64,000 nt of DNA from Curtobacterium sp. VKM Ac-1393 (GCF_015350995.1 NZ_JADKRW010000005.1:62001-126000); one strand, 5' to 3'. Positions 1 to 14,101 are shown, counted from the stretch's first letter. Program-made: numbers and translations. The notes: a model not told the origin generated them from the letters alone.

Positions 1-831
1 GAACCCGGAGGCCACCACGACGTCGGTCGGCAGGTCGATCGTCACGCCGAGCTCCTTCGCGCGCGAGAGGTACTCGCGGACGACGTCGAGCTGGTCGGCT
101 TCGAGGAGCGACTTCGCCACCCCGTGGCCCTGGGCCGCGAGGAAGGTGAAGAGCATGCCCCCACCGATGCAGAGCGTGTCGACCTTCGGCAGGATGTGGT
201 CGATGACCCCGAGCTTGTCGCTGACCTTGGACCCACCGAGCACGACCGTGTACGGCCGTTCCGGCGAGGTGGTCAGCCGCTCGAGCACCCGCAGCTCGGT
301 CTCGATCAGTGAACCGGCCGCACTGGGCAGCGCGGACGCGAGCTCGTAGACCGAGGCCTGCTTGCGGTGCACGACCCCGAACCCGTCGGACACGAAAGCG
401 TCTCCGAGCGCAGCGATGCGGTCCGCGAACGCCTGGCGCGCGGCGGCGTCCTTCGAGGTCTCCTCCGGGTTGAAGCGGAGGTTCTCGAGCAGCAGGACGT
501 CACCGTCCTCGAGGGCCTCGGCGGCTGCGGTCGCCTCGTCGCCGACGGTCTCGCCGACGAACGTGACCTCTTTGCCGAGCAGCTCGGAGAGCCGCTGGCC
601 GACCGGCGCGAGCGAGAACTCCGGCTTGGGTTCCCCGTCGGGGCGGCCCAGGTGGGAGATCACGATGACGCGCGCGCCGGCGGTGATGAGGGTGTTCAGG
701 GTCGTCAGCGACGCCCGCACGCGGCCGTCGTCCGTGATCGTGCCGTCCTTGAGCGGGACGTTCAGGTCACAACGGACGACGACGCGCTTGCCGGCGAGGT
801 CGCCGAGGTCCTCGAGGGTGCGGAGGGCCAT
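1..831 (-). CDS. pgk: Phosphoglycerate kinase, 3' end outside window
   Basis: Interconverts 1,3-bisphosphoglycerate and 3-phosphoglycerate with ADP/ATP in cytoplasmic glycolysis. The visible 277 residues start MALRTLEDLGDLAGKRVVVR and carry the substrate-binding RCDLNVPL near residue 20, SHLGRP near 60, LENLRFNPEE near 118 and GGSKVSDKL in the middle. The C-terminal nucleotide-binding lobe, roughly a third of the usual 400 or so residues, lies beyond the left edge. The ATG is only 3 nt after the gap stop codon and has no strong Shine-Dalgarno, so translation is probably coupled to gap. Identification is certain; only the missing end limits it. Confidence 0.97.
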   Translation of the reverse strand, partial: MALRTLEDLGDLAGKRVVVRCDLNVPLKDGTITDDGRVRASLTTLNTLITAGARVIVISHLGRPDGEPKPEFSLAPVGQRLSELLGKEVTFVGETVGDEATAAAEALEDGDVLLLENLRFNPEETSKDAAARQAFADRIAALGDAFVSDGFGVVHRKQASVYELASALPSAAGSLIETELRVLERLTTSPERPYTVVLGGSKVSDKLGVIDHILPKVDTLCIGGGMLFTFLAAQGHGVAKSLLEADQLDVVREYLSRAKELGVTIDLPTDVVVASGF

Positions 832-834
832 GTG

Positions 835-1950
<1,116 letters not shown>

Positions 1951-2057
1951 CTAGCAGTCGGACACTGCCAGGCCGTGCCGGATGACGGTCCGTCCGGACG
2001 GTTGCGCGAGGCGTCCTGCGGGACGTCGGCGCAGCCCGAGAAAGCGGCCACAGAACG

Positions 2058-2097
2058 GACGGGAGGCGCGGTGCCAGCTGGTACCGCGCCTCCCGTC
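2058..2097 (-). terminator. Hairpin terminator after whiA
   Basis: A perfect 15-bp inverted repeat (arms 2058-2072 and 2083-2097) separated by 10 nt begins 21 nt beyond the whiA stop codon. Its arms contain the GACGGGAGGC core that recurs in other gene-end palindromes of this window. There is no clear U-tract. It separates the whiA transcript from the gap promoter region. Confidence 0.7.
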
Positions 2098-2118
2098 ATG
2101 CAGGTCGGACGACCCGTC

Positions 2119-3099
2119 TCAAACGCCTTCGAGCTCCTCGGGGACGCTCGCTTCCGTCCCGGGGATGCCGAGGTCGGACGCGCGCTTGTCGGCCATCGCG
2201 AGGAGCCGACGGATGCGACCAGCGATGGCGTCCTTCGTCATGGGCGGGTCGGCGTGCTGGCCGAGCTCGTCGAGGGACGCGTCGCGGTGCTGCAGGCGCA
2301 GCGCGCCGGCGTACTGCAGGTGGTCGGGGACCTCGTCGCCGAGGATCTCGAGCGCACGCTCGACCCGGGCACAGGCAGCGACGGCGGCCTGCGCCGAGCG
2401 GCGGAGGTTGGCGTCGTCGAAGTTGACGAGGCGGTTCGCGGTCGCACGGACCTCGCGACGCTGCCGCATCTCCTCCCAGTCGGCGGTGGTGCGGGCGGCA
2501 CCCATCACGGTGAGCATCTGGCCGATGGCCTCACCGTCGCGGATGACGACGCGGTGCACGCCACGGACCTCGCGGCCCTTCGCGGCGACGCCGAGACGCG
2601 ACGCGGCACCGACGAGGGCCATGGCGGCCTCGTTGCCGGGGCAGGTGACCTCGAGCGCGGCGGCCCGACCCGGGTCGGTCAGGGTGCCGGAGGCGAGGAA
2701 CGCACCACGCCAGATCGCGGCGAGGTCCTCGCGGTTGCCGGTCGTGAGCCGGTTCGGGAGCCCGCGGACGGGACGACGACGGGCGTCCATCAGACCGGTC
2801 TGGCGCGCGAGGGTCTCCCCCGCCTCGAGCACGCGGACCAGGTAGCGGGTGCCGCGACGCGACGACGCGGACGAGCCGACCGACGCCTCGCTCCGGACGC
2901 CGTACAGCTCGGCGAGGTCCTTGCGGACCCGGTGCACGATGATCCGGGTGTCGAGCTCCACCTCGACCGCGATGCGGCCCGAGATGACGTGCAGACCACC
3001 CGCGAACCGGAGGATCGTGGCCAGTTCGGCGGCGCGGACCGTGTTGCGGTTCACGGCGACCCTGGCCAGTTCGTCCTTGACCTCGGCAGTCAACGGCAC
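2119..3099 (-). CDS. whiA: DNA-binding regulator WhiA
   Basis: WhiA family regulators control sporulation septation in Streptomyces and have conserved roles in non-sporulating Gram-positives. The protein pairs a degenerate LAGLIDADG-endonuclease-like fold with a C-terminal helix-turn-helix; here the latter covers [19 protein letters not shown] near residue 290. I chose the GTG at 3099 ([11 protein letters not shown], 326 residues, the family length), preceded by AGGA with 8 nt spacing. An in-frame ATG at 3177 would add 26 non-conserved residues and overlap rapZ. It follows rapZ and precedes gap, the standard actinobacterial order. The direct targets here are unknown. Confidence 0.93.
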   Translation of the reverse strand: MPLTAEVKDELARVAVNRNTVRAAELATILRFAGGLHVISGRIAVEVELDTRIIVHRVRKDLAELYGVRSEASVGSSASSRRGTRYLVRVLEAGETLARQTGLMDARRRPVRGLPNRLTTGNREDLAAIWRGAFLASGTLTDPGRAAALEVTCPGNEAAMALVGAASRLGVAAKGREVRGVHRVVIRDGEAIGQMLTVMGAARTTADWEEMRQRREVRATANRLVNFDDANLRRSAQAAVAACARVERALEILGDEVPDHLQYAGALRLQHRDASLDELGQHADPPMTKDAIAGRIRRLLAMADKRASDLGIPGTEASVPEELEGV

Positions 3100-3173
3100 A
3101 GCATCATTCCTAACGTTCATCTGGTGGTCCCGCGATTCCGGCGGCACGTGCATGGGAGCGGCCGGAGGGACGG

Positions 3174-4073
3174 TCACTCCCGGCCGAGATCTCGGTTCTT
3201 CACACGCACGGCGACGCCAGGCATCCCGCGGAGGAGGTTCGCCAACTCGGCGACGATGGCGACCGAGCGGTGCTTCCCGCCGGTACAGCCGATGGCGATC
3301 GTAGCGTGTCTTTTGTTCTCGCGCTGGTACCCCTCGAGCACCGGCTCGAGCACGGAGACGTACCGGTCGACGAACGGACGGGCTCCGGCCTGGGCCAGCA
3401 CGTAGTCCGAGACGGGCTGGTCGAGGCCCGTGTGGGCCCGGAGTTCCGGGACCCAGTAGGGGTTCGGCAGGAACCGGACGTCCGCCACCATGTCGGCGTC
3501 GGCGGGCAGTCCGTACTTGAACCCGAAGCTCATGAGCGTCACCTGAACACCCACGAAGTGATCGTCGGCGAACTGCTCGGTGACGGTGTTCGCGAGCTGG
3601 TGGATGTTGAGGTCCGAGGTGTCGATCACCATGTCGGATGCTTCGCGCAGTCCGGCCAGCCGGGTCCGCTCGCGCGCGATGCCGTCGAGCAGGGTGTCCT
3701 CGCCCTGCAGGGGGTGCGGGCGTCGGACCTGTTCGAAGCGCCGCACCAGCACGGCGTCGGTGGCTTCGAGGAACAGCACCCGGACCCGCGCGGACGTGGT
3801 CGACCGCACCTGCTCGACCGCGTGCTCCGGGTCCGTGAAGAACCGTCCACCGCGGACGTCGACGACCGTGGCGATCTTCGGGATCTTCTCGCCGGCGCGG
3901 TCGGCCAGCTCGGTGAGCGGGGCCAGCATCTGCGTCGGCAGGTTGTCGACGACGTACCAGCCCAGGTCCTCGAGGGCCTTACCGACCGTCGAGCGTCCGG
4001 CCCCGGACATGCCGGTGACGATGAGGATGTCGTGCTGCGACGAGTGTGGGGTCGCGGTGGCGCTGTCGGTCAT
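3174..4073 (-). CDS. rapZ: RNase adapter / nucleotide-binding protein RapZ
   Basis: P-loop protein of the RapZ (YvcJ) family. In enteric bacteria it binds small RNAs and delivers them to RNase E to control glucosamine-6-phosphate synthase; in Actinobacteria its role is less clear. The 299-residue protein has Walker [10 protein letters not shown] at 21-29 and the family C-terminal signature [10 protein letters not shown] near 262. Residues 1-14 are a non-conserved polar tail. It lies 103 nt downstream of uvrC and 74 nt upstream of the chosen whiA start, in the conserved uvrC-rapZ-whiA order. The gap upstream contains a GGGAGGCACGGG sequence (4159-4170) resembling the dispersed repeat core. Confidence 0.95.
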   Translation of the reverse strand: MTDSATATPHSSQHDILIVTGMSGAGRSTVGKALEDLGWYVVDNLPTQMLAPLTELADRAGEKIPKIATVVDVRGGRFFTDPEHAVEQVRSTTSARVRVLFLEATDAVLVRRFEQVRRPHPLQGEDTLLDGIARERTRLAGLREASDMVIDTSDLNIHQLANTVTEQFADDHFVGVQVTLMSFGFKYGLPADADMVADVRFLPNPYWVPELRAHTGLDQPVSDYVLAQAGARPFVDRYVSVLEPVLEGYQRENKRHATIAIGCTGGKHRSVAIVAELANLLRGMPGVAVRVKNRDLGRE

Positions 4074-4176
4074 CTGGGAGTGGGCTCCGTCGTGGCGGCC
4101 CGGGCGCGTCGCCCGGGGAGGTCTCGGCTGCGGCTCCAGGGTATCGCCCGCTTCCCGCCGGGAGGCACGGGTTGCG

Positions 4177-6243
4177 TCACGACGGCAGCTGCGGACCGTC
4201 GTGGGTCACCTCGGGGACCCGCACCGGGCCTCCTGGGACCGGCGCAGCGTCCGTCTCGTCCGCGGGGTCCGTCTCGGCGTCTGGTGCACTCGTCGGGCTG
4301 GCCGCGCTCGTGGCCGGTGCGCTCGTCGGGGTCTGCCGCAGCTTCGTGACGACGGCGGCAGCGGTCGCCGGTCCGACGCCGTTGACCTCGCTGATCTCGT
4401 CCGCAGTGGCCTCGCGCAGCCGTGCGACGGACCCGAAGTGCTTCAGCAGTGCGTTCACCCGGGACGGCCCGAGCCCGGGGATCTCGGACAGGCGGGACCG
4501 GACGTCGCGCTTGCGGCGGGTGCGCTGGTGCGTGATCGCGAACCGGTGCGCTTCGTCACGGATGCGCTGGATGAGGAAGAGCGCCTCGGAGTTGCGCGGC
4601 ATGATCACCGGGAAGTCGTCGTCGGGCAGCCAGAGTTCTTCGAGCCGCTTCGCGATGCCGACCAGTGCGATGTCCCGCACCCCGGCTTCGTCCAGGGCGC
4701 GCTTGGCGGCCTGCACCTGCGGCTGCCCGCCGTCGACGATCAAGAGCTGCGGCCGGTACGCGAACCGCTTCGAGGGCTTCGAGCCTTCGACGACCTCGGC
4801 GCTCGTGACGTCGGGGACGTCCGGCAGGTCGGCGTCCTCGTCGAGGCGCGCCAGACGACGCGTGAGCACCTGGTACATGCTGTCGGTGTCGTCGGTGGTC
4901 TCGGCGATCGTGTACCGCCGGTACTGGTCCTTGCGGGGCAGGCCGTCCTCGAACACGACCATCGACGCGACGACGTTCGTGCCCTGCAGGTGCGAGATGT
5001 CGTAGCACTCCATGCGGAGCGGGGCCTCGGTCATGCCGAGCGCTTCTTGGATGTCGGCGAGTGCCGCCGACCGGGTCGTGTAGTCGGCCGACCGCTTCGT
5101 CTTGTAGAGCATGAGGGCCTGGGCGGCGTTCTGCGCGGCCGTGCGGGCGAGTCCGGCCCGGTCGCCGCGCTGGGCGGTGCTGAGCTTGGTGCCGCGTCCG
5201 CCCCGACGTTCGCTGAGCCACTGCTGCAGTGCCTCGGCGTCCTCCGGCATTGTCGGCACGACGACCTCGCGCGGGGGTTCCTCGGCGACGGCGGCCGGTG
5301 TGAGCTCGTTGTCGGCGTAGACGCCCTGCACGATCTGCTCGACGAGCTCACCGGTCGAGATGTCGAGCTCCTTGTCGACCACCCAACCGCGGACACCGCG
5401 GATGCGGCCACCGCGGACGGAGAACAGCTGCACGGCAGCGGCGAGCTCGTCCTCGGCGATGCCGAACAGGTCGATGTCCACGGAGTCGCGGAGCACCACC
5501 GCAGACTTCTCCAGCACCGCTTCGAGCGCCTCGACCTGGTCGCGGAACTTCGCGGCCTGCTCGTACTGCATGGCGTCGGCAGAGGCGCCCATGCGCTGGC
5601 GCAACTCGGTGATCACGCGGCGGTCGTAGCTGTTCATGAAGCGCACGAACTCCTCGACCAGGGCCCGGTGCTCCTCGATCGAGACCCGCTGGGAGCACGG
5701 ACCGCCGCACTTGCCGATCTGTCCGGGGAAGCAGGGCTTGCCGGTCTGCATCGCACGCTTGTACGACGAGTCGGAACACGTGCGGATCGGGAACACCTTG
5801 ATCATCAGGTCGATGGTGTCGTGCACCGCCCAGATCTTCGGGTACGGCCCGAAGTACTTCGCGCCCTTGATCTTCCGGTTCCGCGTGACCATCACCCGTG
5901 GGGCCTCGTCCGCCATGGTGATCGCCATGTACGGGTAGGACTTGTCGTCGCGGAACTTGACGTTGAACGGCGGGTCGAACTCCTTGATCCAGGTGTACTC
6001 GAGCTGCAACGCCTCGATCTCGGAGCCGACCGTCGTCCACTCGACGCTGCGGGCCGTCAGCACCATCCGTCGGGTGCGTTCGTGCAGCGTGGGCAGCGGT
6101 GCGAAGTAGTTGCTCAGCCGGGCGCGGAGGTTCTTCGCCTTGCCGACGTAGAGCACCCGGCCGGACTCGTCACGCCATCGGTAGACACCCGGGTCGGTCG
6201 GGATCTCCCCCGCCTTCGGGCGCCACGGGACGGTGTCCGCCAC
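4177..6243 (-). CDS. uvrC: Excinuclease ABC subunit C
   Basis: Makes both incisions flanking a DNA lesion in nucleotide excision repair once UvrB is loaded. The 688-residue protein shows, in order: an N-terminal GIY-YIG nuclease domain ([19 protein letters not shown] from about residue 19), a UVR helix pair in the first third that contacts UvrB, an RNase H-like nuclease domain with [10 protein letters not shown], and a helix-hairpin-helix pair ([18 protein letters not shown]) near 600. The last 60 or so residues are an acidic, proline- and threonine-rich tail absent from many homologues. The GTG start abuts the uvrA TAG stop without any spacer, so the two are surely co-translated. Confidence 0.97.
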   Translation of the reverse strand: MADTVPWRPKAGEIPTDPGVYRWRDESGRVLYVGKAKNLRARLSNYFAPLPTLHERTRRMVLTARSVEWTTVGSEIEALQLEYTWIKEFDPPFNVKFRDDKSYPYMAITMADEAPRVMVTRNRKIKGAKYFGPYPKIWAVHDTIDLMIKVFPIRTCSDSSYKRAMQTGKPCFPGQIGKCGGPCSQRVSIEEHRALVEEFVRFMNSYDRRVITELRQRMGASADAMQYEQAAKFRDQVEALEAVLEKSAVVLRDSVDIDLFGIAEDELAAAVQLFSVRGGRIRGVRGWVVDKELDISTGELVEQIVQGVYADNELTPAAVAEEPPREVVVPTMPEDAEALQQWLSERRGGRGTKLSTAQRGDRAGLARTAAQNAAQALMLYKTKRSADYTTRSAALADIQEALGMTEAPLRMECYDISHLQGTNVVASMVVFEDGLPRKDQYRRYTIAETTDDTDSMYQVLTRRLARLDEDADLPDVPDVTSAEVVEGSKPSKRFAYRPQLLIVDGGQPQVQAAKRALDEAGVRDIALVGIAKRLEELWLPDDDFPVIMPRNSEALFLIQRIRDEAHRFAITHQRTRRKRDVRSRLSEIPGLGPSRVNALLKHFGSVARLREATADEISEVNGVGPATAAAVVTKLRQTPTSAPATSAASPTSAPDAETDPADETDAAPVPGGPVRVPEVTHDGPQLPS

Positions 6244-9200
6244 CTACCGCGCACCTGCCTTCTGCTTGCTCTGCTTCTCGGGTGCGGTCGCCTGTCGCGC
6301 CTTGACCGCCTGCTGCTTGCCGACCCGGGCGTCCTGCGCATCGAAGATCTCGCGCAGGAACACGCCCGTGAAGCTCTCCGGCACGTCGGCGACGTGCTCC
6401 GGGGTGCCGGTGGCGAGCACGGTGCCGCCACCGGCGCCGCCCTCCGGCCCCATGTCGATGACCCAGTCGGCCGACTTGATGACGTCGAGGTTGTGCTCGA
6501 TCGTGATGACGGTGTTGCCCTTGTCGACCAGGCTCTGCAGCACGATCAGCAGCTTGCGGACGTCCTCGAAGTGCAGACCCGTGGTCGGCTCGTCGAGCAC
6601 GTAGACGGTCCGGCCGTTCGACCGGCGCTGCAGCTCGGTCGCCAGCTTGACGCGCTGCGCCTCGCCACCGGAGAGCGTGGTCGCGCTCTGGCCGAGTCGG
6701 ACGTACCCGAGACCCACGTCGACCAGGGTCGCCATGTACCGGTGGATCGCGGAGATCGGCTCGAAGAACTCGGCCGCCTCGCTGATCGGCATGTCCAGGA
6801 CCTCGGAGATGCTCTTGCCCTTGTAGTGGACCTGGAGCGTCTCGCGGTTGTAGCGCGCGCCACCGCAGACCTCGCACGCGACGTAGACGTCGGGCAGGAA
6901 GTTCATCTCGATCTTGATCGTGCCGTCGCCGGAGCAGTTCTCGCAGCGACCGCCCTTGACGTTGAAGCTGAACCGACCGGGCTGGTAGCCGCGGGTCTTC
7001 GCTTCCGGGGTCTCCGCGAACAGCTGGCGGATCCGGTCGAACACCCCCGTGTAGGTCGCCGGGTTCGACCGCGGCGTGCGACCGATCGGAGCCTGGTCGA
7101 CGTGCACGACCTTGTCGAGCTGGTCGAGCCCCTTGACGCGGGTGTGCTTGCCGGCGATGTGGCGGGCGCCGTTGAGCTGGTTCGCGAGCACCTTGTACAG
7201 GATGTCGTTGACCAGGGTCGACTTGCCCGAACCGCTCACCCCGGTGACGGCGGTGAACACGCCGAGCGGGAAGTCGGCGTCGATCGTCTTCAGGTTGTTC
7301 GCCCGGGCACCCTGCACGCTGATGGTGCGCTTCAGGTTGACCTTGCGGCGCTCGGCGGGGACCTCGATCGCACGACGACCGGCGAGGTAGTCCCCCGTCA
7401 CCGACTCGCGGTTCGCGATGATGCCCTCGTACGACCCGGAGTGCACGACGTTGCCACCGTTGACGCCGGCCCCGGGGCCGATGTCGACGACCCAGTCGGC
7501 GGTGCGGATGGTGTCCTCGTCGTGCTCGACGACGATGAGCGTGTTGCCGAGGTCCTTGAGCTTGACCAGGGTGTCGATGAGGCGCCGGTTGTCGCGCTGG
7601 TGCAGCCCGATGCTGGGCTCGTCCAGCACGTACAGCACGCCGGTCAGGCCGGACCCGATCTGCGTCGCGAGACGGATGCGCTGTGCCTCGCCGCCGGAGA
7701 GCCCGCCGGCACCACGGGCGAGCGTCAGGTAGTTCAGACCGACCTCGAGCAGGAACTCGAGGCGTGCCCGGATCTCGCGCAGGACCGCCGCGGCGATGTG
7801 CGCTTCACGGTCGGTCAGCGTCAGGGTGTCCATGAACGCGTAGGCGTTGTCGAGGGACATGTCGGTGACGTCGGCGATGCTGCGGCCGTCCACCGTCACC
7901 CCCAGCACCTCGGGCTTGAGTCGTGTGCCCTCGCAGACCGGGCACGGCACCTCGCGCAGGTAGCCCTGGAACCGCTGGCGCTGGGCGTCCGATTCGGCCT
8001 CGGCGAACTTCCGCTCGATGTAGGGCATCACGCCCTCGAACCCGCTGGTGTAGCGCATCTCGCGGCCGAACCGGTTGCGCCAGGACACCGACACCTGGAA
8101 GTCCTTGCCGGTCAGGATCGCGGCCTGCACCGACGCGTCGAGCTGGCTCCACGGGGTGTCGAGCGTGAACCCGAGCTCCTTGCCGAGACCGGCGAGGAGC
8201 TTCTCGAAGTACGAGTACAGCCCGCTCGTGCCCGTCCACGGCAGCAGGACGCCGTCGCGCAGCGAGGCCTCGGGGTCGCCGAGCACCAGGTCCGGGTCGA
8301 CGGACATGCGGGTGCCGAGGCCGGAGCACTCGGGGCACGCGCCGAACGGTGCGTTGAACGAGAACGTGCGCGGCTCGATCTCGGTGAGCGCGAGCGGGTG
8401 GTTGTTCGGGCACGACAGGTTCTCGGAGTAGGTGCGCACGGCACCGGGTCCGTCGTGGTCGACCAGGTCGATGCCGACCGTGCCACCGGTCAGGCGCAGC
8501 GCCGTCTCGAGCGAGTCGGTGAGGCGACCGAGGATGTCGTCGTTCGACACGAGGCGGTCGACGATCACCGAGATGTCGTGCTTGACCTGCTTCTTGAGCT
8601 TCGGCGGGTCGCTGAGCTGGATGCGCTCACCGTCCACGATCGCGCGGGCGTACCCGGACGCCGCCAGTTCTTGGAAGAGGTCGACGAACTCGCCCTTCTT
8701 CTTCGAGATGACGGGCGCCAGGACCTGGAAGCGCGTGCCGGACTCGAACTCCATGAGCTGGTCGGCGATCTGCTGCACGGTCTGCTTGCTGATGACCTCG
8801 CCACAGGTCGGGCAGTGCGGGATCCCGATGCGCGCCCAGAGCAGGCGCATGTAGTCGTAGACCTCGGTGATCGTGCCCACGGTCGACCGCGGGTTGCGGT
8901 TCGTCGACTTCTGGTCGATCGACACCGCGGGCGAGAGCCCCTCGATGAAGTCGACGTCGGGCCGGTCGACCTGCCCGAGGAACTGCCGCGCGTACGCGGA
9001 CAGCGATTCCACGTAGCGACGTTGGCCCTCGGCGAAGATCGTGTCGAAGGCCAGCGACGACTTGCCGGATCCGGACAGGCCGGTGAACACCACGAGGGAG
9101 TCACGAGGGATCTCGAGGTCGACGTTCCGGAGGTTGTGCACCCGGGCCCCACGGACGCTGAGCGTCGAGGAACCGGTGGGAACGGTCACACCGGGGAGGT

Positions 9201-9270
9201 GGGGATCGGTCGGCTCGCCGAAGGCGTTCCGGCCAGGGGTCGCAGTGCCGCGGTCAGAGGTGATTGTCAT
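6244..9270 (-). CDS. uvrA: Excinuclease ABC subunit A
   Basis: Damage-recognition ATPase of nucleotide excision repair; loads UvrB at lesions. The 1008-residue protein has two ABC modules: Walker [11 protein letters not shown] near residue 60 and [11 protein letters not shown] near 660, each followed by LSGGEAQR signature motifs, with zinc-binding CxxC pairs (CPTCGE, CPECSG, CENCSG, CEVCGG). I chose the ATG at 9270 (MTITSDRG); upstream in-frame sequence belongs to the neighbouring reductase frame. A TAGAAT hexamer ends 8 nt before the ATG, suggesting its own promoter with little or no leader. Its normal partner uvrB is one gene upstream, separated by a dehydrogenase gene. Confidence 0.98.
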   Translation of the reverse strand: MTITSDRGTATPGRNAFGEPTDPHLPGVTVPTGSSTLSVRGARVHNLRNVDLEIPRDSLVVFTGLSGSGKSSLAFDTIFAEGQRRYVESLSAYARQFLGQVDRPDVDFIEGLSPAVSIDQKSTNRNPRSTVGTITEVYDYMRLLWARIGIPHCPTCGEVISKQTVQQIADQLMEFESGTRFQVLAPVISKKKGEFVDLFQELAASGYARAIVDGERIQLSDPPKLKKQVKHDISVIVDRLVSNDDILGRLTDSLETALRLTGGTVGIDLVDHDGPGAVRTYSENLSCPNNHPLALTEIEPRTFSFNAPFGACPECSGLGTRMSVDPDLVLGDPEASLRDGVLLPWTGTSGLYSYFEKLLAGLGKELGFTLDTPWSQLDASVQAAILTGKDFQVSVSWRNRFGREMRYTSGFEGVMPYIERKFAEAESDAQRQRFQGYLREVPCPVCEGTRLKPEVLGVTVDGRSIADVTDMSLDNAYAFMDTLTLTDREAHIAAAVLREIRARLEFLLEVGLNYLTLARGAGGLSGGEAQRIRLATQIGSGLTGVLYVLDEPSIGLHQRDNRRLIDTLVKLKDLGNTLIVVEHDEDTIRTADWVVDIGPGAGVNGGNVVHSGSYEGIIANRESVTGDYLAGRRAIEVPAERRKVNLKRTISVQGARANNLKTIDADFPLGVFTAVTGVSGSGKSTLVNDILYKVLANQLNGARHIAGKHTRVKGLDQLDKVVHVDQAPIGRTPRSNPATYTGVFDRIRQLFAETPEAKTRGYQPGRFSFNVKGGRCENCSGDGTIKIEMNFLPDVYVACEVCGGARYNRETLQVHYKGKSISEVLDMPISEAAEFFEPISAIHRYMATLVDVGLGYVRLGQSATTLSGGEAQRVKLATELQRRSNGRTVYVLDEPTTGLHFEDVRKLLIVLQSLVDKGNTVITIEHNLDVIKSADWVIDMGPEGGAGGGTVLATGTPEHVADVPESFTGVFLREIFDAQDARVGKQQAVKARQATAPEKQSKQKAGAR

Positions 9271-9278
9271 CGCCGTCG

Positions 9279-9284
9279 ATTCTA
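9279..9284 (-). promoter_or_regulatory. Candidate -10 element of uvrA
   Basis: Reads TAGAAT on the minus strand, close to the bacterial -10 consensus, and ends 8 nt before the uvrA ATG. Transcription would begin within a base or two of the start codon. No good -35 hexamer and no recognisable actinobacterial SOS box were found next to it. Confidence 0.5.
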
Positions 9285-9319
9285 CGAAAGGGGTCCGACA
9301 TCCGCCCGCGCGTCGGCGC

Positions 9320-10226
9320 TCACACGAGTGCGTCGAGAGCGAACGCGACCCCGGAGCGACGCTCGCTGGCGGTCCAGAGCCGTGCTGCGGCGGTCCGGTC
9401 GTGGGCGCGCGGTTCGGCGGCGACGACAGCAGCGGGGCCTCGCAGCTGCATCCACCCCGCCGGCCCCCAGTACTCCCCCGAGCGCACTCCGACGCCGACC
9501 GCGGCGCGCACGAGCGGTTCGGCCCCGGCGTCCTTGCCCTGGGCGTACAGGCGCTGCGCCGGCCGGGTCCACGCGGGCTCCGGACGGGACGGCGCGACGT
9601 CCGGGCGCGACGGCGAGAGTGCGTCGAGTGACAGCCCGGGGTGCGCGACCACGCTGGCGACGGACGAACCCGCATCCGCCAACCGCTGGGCGAGTTCGAA
9701 GCCGAACAGCATCACCGCGAGCTTGCTGCGGCCGTACTGCCGGTAGCTGGAGTAGTGGCCGACGCGGAACGGGTCGCCCTGGTCGAGTCGGGCCCACCGG
9801 TGCGCGATCGAACCGAGGTGCACGACTCGACCGCTGCGCTGTTCGAGCGACGGCAGGGTCAGCGCCGTCCAGGCGAAGTGCCCGAGGTGGTTCGTGCCGA
9901 CCTGCAGTTCGGTGCCCTGTGCGGTACGGCTCGGGGTCGAGGCCCCGACGACACCGGCGTTGTTCACGATCGCGTCGACGCCGTCCGGTTCGAGGCCCGC
10001 GAGCTCGTCGGCGGCGGCACGGACGGAGTCGAGGTCGGCGAGGTCGAGGTGGACGTGCGCCAACGCCGCATCGGCCACGTGACGGCGGATGCTGCGCTCG
10101 GCAGCCGCTGCCCGGTCGTGATCCCGGGTCGCGAGCACGACCCGGTGCCCCGCCGCGGCGAGCTGCTCGGCGGCGTGGTAGCCGAGACCCGCACTCGCGC
10201 CGGTGACGACGACCGTGCGTTGCCGG

Positions 10227-10237
<11 letters not shown>
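9320..10237 (-). CDS. Short-chain dehydrogenase/reductase
   Basis: NAD(P)-dependent oxidoreductase of the classical-like SDR superfamily; substrate unknown. The 305-residue protein has the dinucleotide-binding TGASAGLG at about 12-19, NNAG near 92, and the catalytic YRQYGRSK (Tyr-x3-Lys) near 188. These features resemble retinol-dehydrogenase/WW-oxidoreductase-like SDRs. Its ATG lies inside the last codons of uvrB (11-nt overlap) and its stop is 49 nt from the uvrA start, so it is co-transcribed with the excision-repair genes. Nothing in the sequence shows a DNA-repair role; it may simply have been captured by the operon. Confidence 0.9.
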
Positions 10238-12311
<2,074 letters not shown>

Positions 12312-12318
12312 GCCCTCA

Positions 12319-12324
12319 ACGGTA
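12319..12324 (-). promoter_or_regulatory. Candidate -10 element of uvrB
   Basis: Reads TACCGT on the minus strand and ends 7 nt before the uvrB ATG at 12311, the spacing expected of a leaderless start. The rest of the 182-bp divergent gap to the MFS gene shows only a 6-bp inverted repeat (12394-12399 with 12405-12410) and no clear SOS box. Confidence 0.35.
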
Positions 12325-12493
12325 GTCGGCACCCCTGACACCGGCGCACGTGCTCGCCCTCGGCGTATCGTCCCCGCCAAGCACCCTCCAAGTCCGCTGA
12401 TAAGCAGCGGGCATAGCGTCCGGTTCGTTCAGCAACCCGACCGCTCCGCACGTTCCCGACGAGCCCAGCACGAGCCACACCCGAAGAGGCCTC

Positions 12494-13822
12494 ATGACGA
12501 CGGCGACCCCCGCCGCACCGACGAAGGGCACGCCGTTCCGCGGTCGCATCCGCGGACGCGTGCTCCTGCTGCTCTGCTGCATGTACGCGATCTCGTACAT
12601 CGACCGGACGAACATCTCGACGGCGCTGCCGCACATCACCGAGGAGTTCGGCTTCAACGAGGCCACAGCCGGCCTGATCGTGTCCGCGTTCTCGCTGCCG
12701 TACGCGCTGCTGCAGGTGTTCGGCGGAACGATCAGCGAGAAGGCCGGACCACGCAAGGCCCTGTTCGTCATCACCGTGGTCTGGGGCATCGCGACCCTGT
12801 GGACCGGCTTCGCCGTCGGCTTCTGGACGCTGTTCGCGGCACGGGCACTCCTCGGGCTCAGCGAGGCGGCGGCGTTCCCGACCGCGACCCAGGCGATGAC
12901 CCGCTGGATCCCGCGCGACCGCAACGGCTTCGCGCAGGGCGTCGTGCACTCCGCGGCCCGGCTCGGCAACGCCCTGGCCCCGCTCCTCGTCGCCTGGGTG
13001 ATCGGCTCGACGGGCAGCTGGCGGTGGGCGTTCTTCGCGACGGCGGTCCTGTCCTTCGTGTGGGGCATCGTCTGGTTCGTCTGGTTCCGGGACAAGCCCG
13101 AGTCGACGACGGGCATCACGCGGGTCGAGATCGACGAGCTGCCGCCGGTCGAGACGCGCGCCACCCGCCCACCGGTGCCGTGGCGCCAGATGGCGCGCCA
13201 GATCCTGCCGGTGACGTTCGTCGACTTCGGCTACGGCTGGACCCTTTGGGTGTTCCTCACCTGGTTGCCGACCTTCCTCAGCTCGACGTACGGGCTCGAG
13301 ATCGCTGACTTCGCTCTCTTCACCACGCTCATCCTGCTCGCCGGCGTGGTCGGGGACACCGTCGGCGGCATGCTGAGCGACCGGATCATCCACCGCGGCG
13401 GCAACACCCGGAACGCTCGCAGGACCGTCCTGGTGATCGGACTCGGCGGCTCGTTGGTCTGCCTCATCCCGCTCGTCATCGGGCAGGGCCTGCTCGTCGC
13501 GACGATCTCGCTCGCGCTGTCGTTCTTCTTCCTGGAGCTCTGCAACGCGAACCTCTGGGCGATCCCGATGGACGTCGCCCCGCAGTGGTCCGGTACCGCT
13601 TCGGGGTTCATGAACACCGGCTTCGGCATCGCGGGCGTGGTCTCCCCCATCGTCTTCGGCCTGCTCATCGACGCGTCCGGCTGGCAGCTGCCGTTCGCAC
13701 TGTCGTGCGTGCTGCTCGGCGCCGCCGCGGTCGTCGCGTGGTTCATGAAGCCGCAGCGGCTCACCTCGACGAACGGCGTCCTCGAGGTCGGGACACCCGC
13801 GGCCGAGCAGCGCGCCGCCTGA
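12494..13822 (+). CDS. MFS transporter, anion:cation symporter-like
   Basis: Twelve-helix major facilitator superfamily permease. The motif YIDRTNIS in the first helix (about 32-39) and the layout match the ACS family (phthalate, glucarate, hydroxyphenylacetate permeases), so an organic anion is the likely substrate; the exact one cannot be read. The 442-residue protein has a charged loop after helix 2 (EKAGPRKALF) and a longer hydrophilic loop in the middle around 190-220. The ATG is preceded by GAAGAGG with 4 nt spacing. It is transcribed alone, divergent from uvrB and convergent with the acyltransferase, with no adjacent catabolic enzymes to reveal the substrate. Confidence 0.88.
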   Translation: MTTATPAAPTKGTPFRGRIRGRVLLLLCCMYAISYIDRTNISTALPHITEEFGFNEATAGLIVSAFSLPYALLQVFGGTISEKAGPRKALFVITVVWGIATLWTGFAVGFWTLFAARALLGLSEAAAFPTATQAMTRWIPRDRNGFAQGVVHSAARLGNALAPLLVAWVIGSTGSWRWAFFATAVLSFVWGIVWFVWFRDKPESTTGITRVEIDELPPVETRATRPPVPWRQMARQILPVTFVDFGYGWTLWVFLTWLPTFLSSTYGLEIADFALFTTLILLAGVVGDTVGGMLSDRIIHRGGNTRNARRTVLVIGLGGSLVCLIPLVIGQGLLVATISLALSFFFLELCNANLWAIPMDVAPQWSGTASGFMNTGFGIAGVVSPIVFGLLIDASGWQLPFALSCVLLGAAAVVAWFMKPQRLTSTNGVLEVGTPAAEQRAA

Positions 13823-13856
13823 CCCGCGACGCGCGCCGTCAGCGGCACGCCGTGCC

Positions 13857-13903
13857 GAATCGGGCGTACCTGGTCGAGAGGAACGACCAGGTACGCCCGA
13901 TTC
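13857..13903. terminator. Strong palindrome, likely bidirectional terminator
   Basis: A perfect 20-bp inverted repeat (arms 13857-13876 and 13884-13903) with a 7-nt loop, 34 nt beyond the MFS stop codon. The arm is a longer relative of the palindrome at 14063-14101: both contain CGGGCGT, then a base that differs, then CCTGGTCG. The AT-containing outer flanks (GAAT/ATTC) extend the stem. Confidence 0.7.
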
Positions 13904-13960
13904 CGCTGTCCGCAACGGGACCCGCCGGGCGTGCGCGCGGCCCTGGTGGTCCCCACCCGC

Positions 13961-14004
13961 CGGACGGGAGGCACGTGCCCAGGCCGACCCGCGCCTCCCG
14001 TCCG
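13961..14004. repeat. Palindrome with GACGGGAGGC arms
   Basis: Inverted repeat with 12-bp arms (13961-13972 and 13993-14004) and a 20-nt loop, lying between the two terminator-like palindromes in the MFS-acyltransferase gap. Its arms share the GGACGGGAGGC core seen at the ends of whiA, pyk and the proline-rich protein gene. Confidence 0.6.
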
Positions 14005-14062
14005 CCGCGCAGCGCGTCCACCGCCGCGCACAGCATCCGCCGCCGCGCACAGCGAGCAGGAA

Positions 14063-14101
14063 CGGGCGTCCCTGGTCGGGAGAACCGACCAGGGACGCCC
14101 G
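14063..14101. terminator. Terminator-like palindrome after acyltransferase
   Basis: A perfect 17-bp inverted repeat (arms 14063-14079 and 14085-14101) with a 5-nt loop, 11 nt beyond the acyltransferase stop codon at 14113. It is a sequence relative of the palindrome at 13857-13903. Confidence 0.7.

Noticed and set aside
3580..10206. A plus-strand open frame of about 2200 codons
   Set aside because: It is antisense to rapZ, uvrC, uvrA and the SDR gene; the translation is Arg/Asp/Val-rich and low in pattern, typical of a shadow frame in GC-rich DNA.
12312..12493. LexA/SOS box controlling uvrB
   Set aside because: GAACGAAC-like fragments occur near 12425 but not the paired GAAC-N4-GTTC arrangement expected for actinobacterial LexA.
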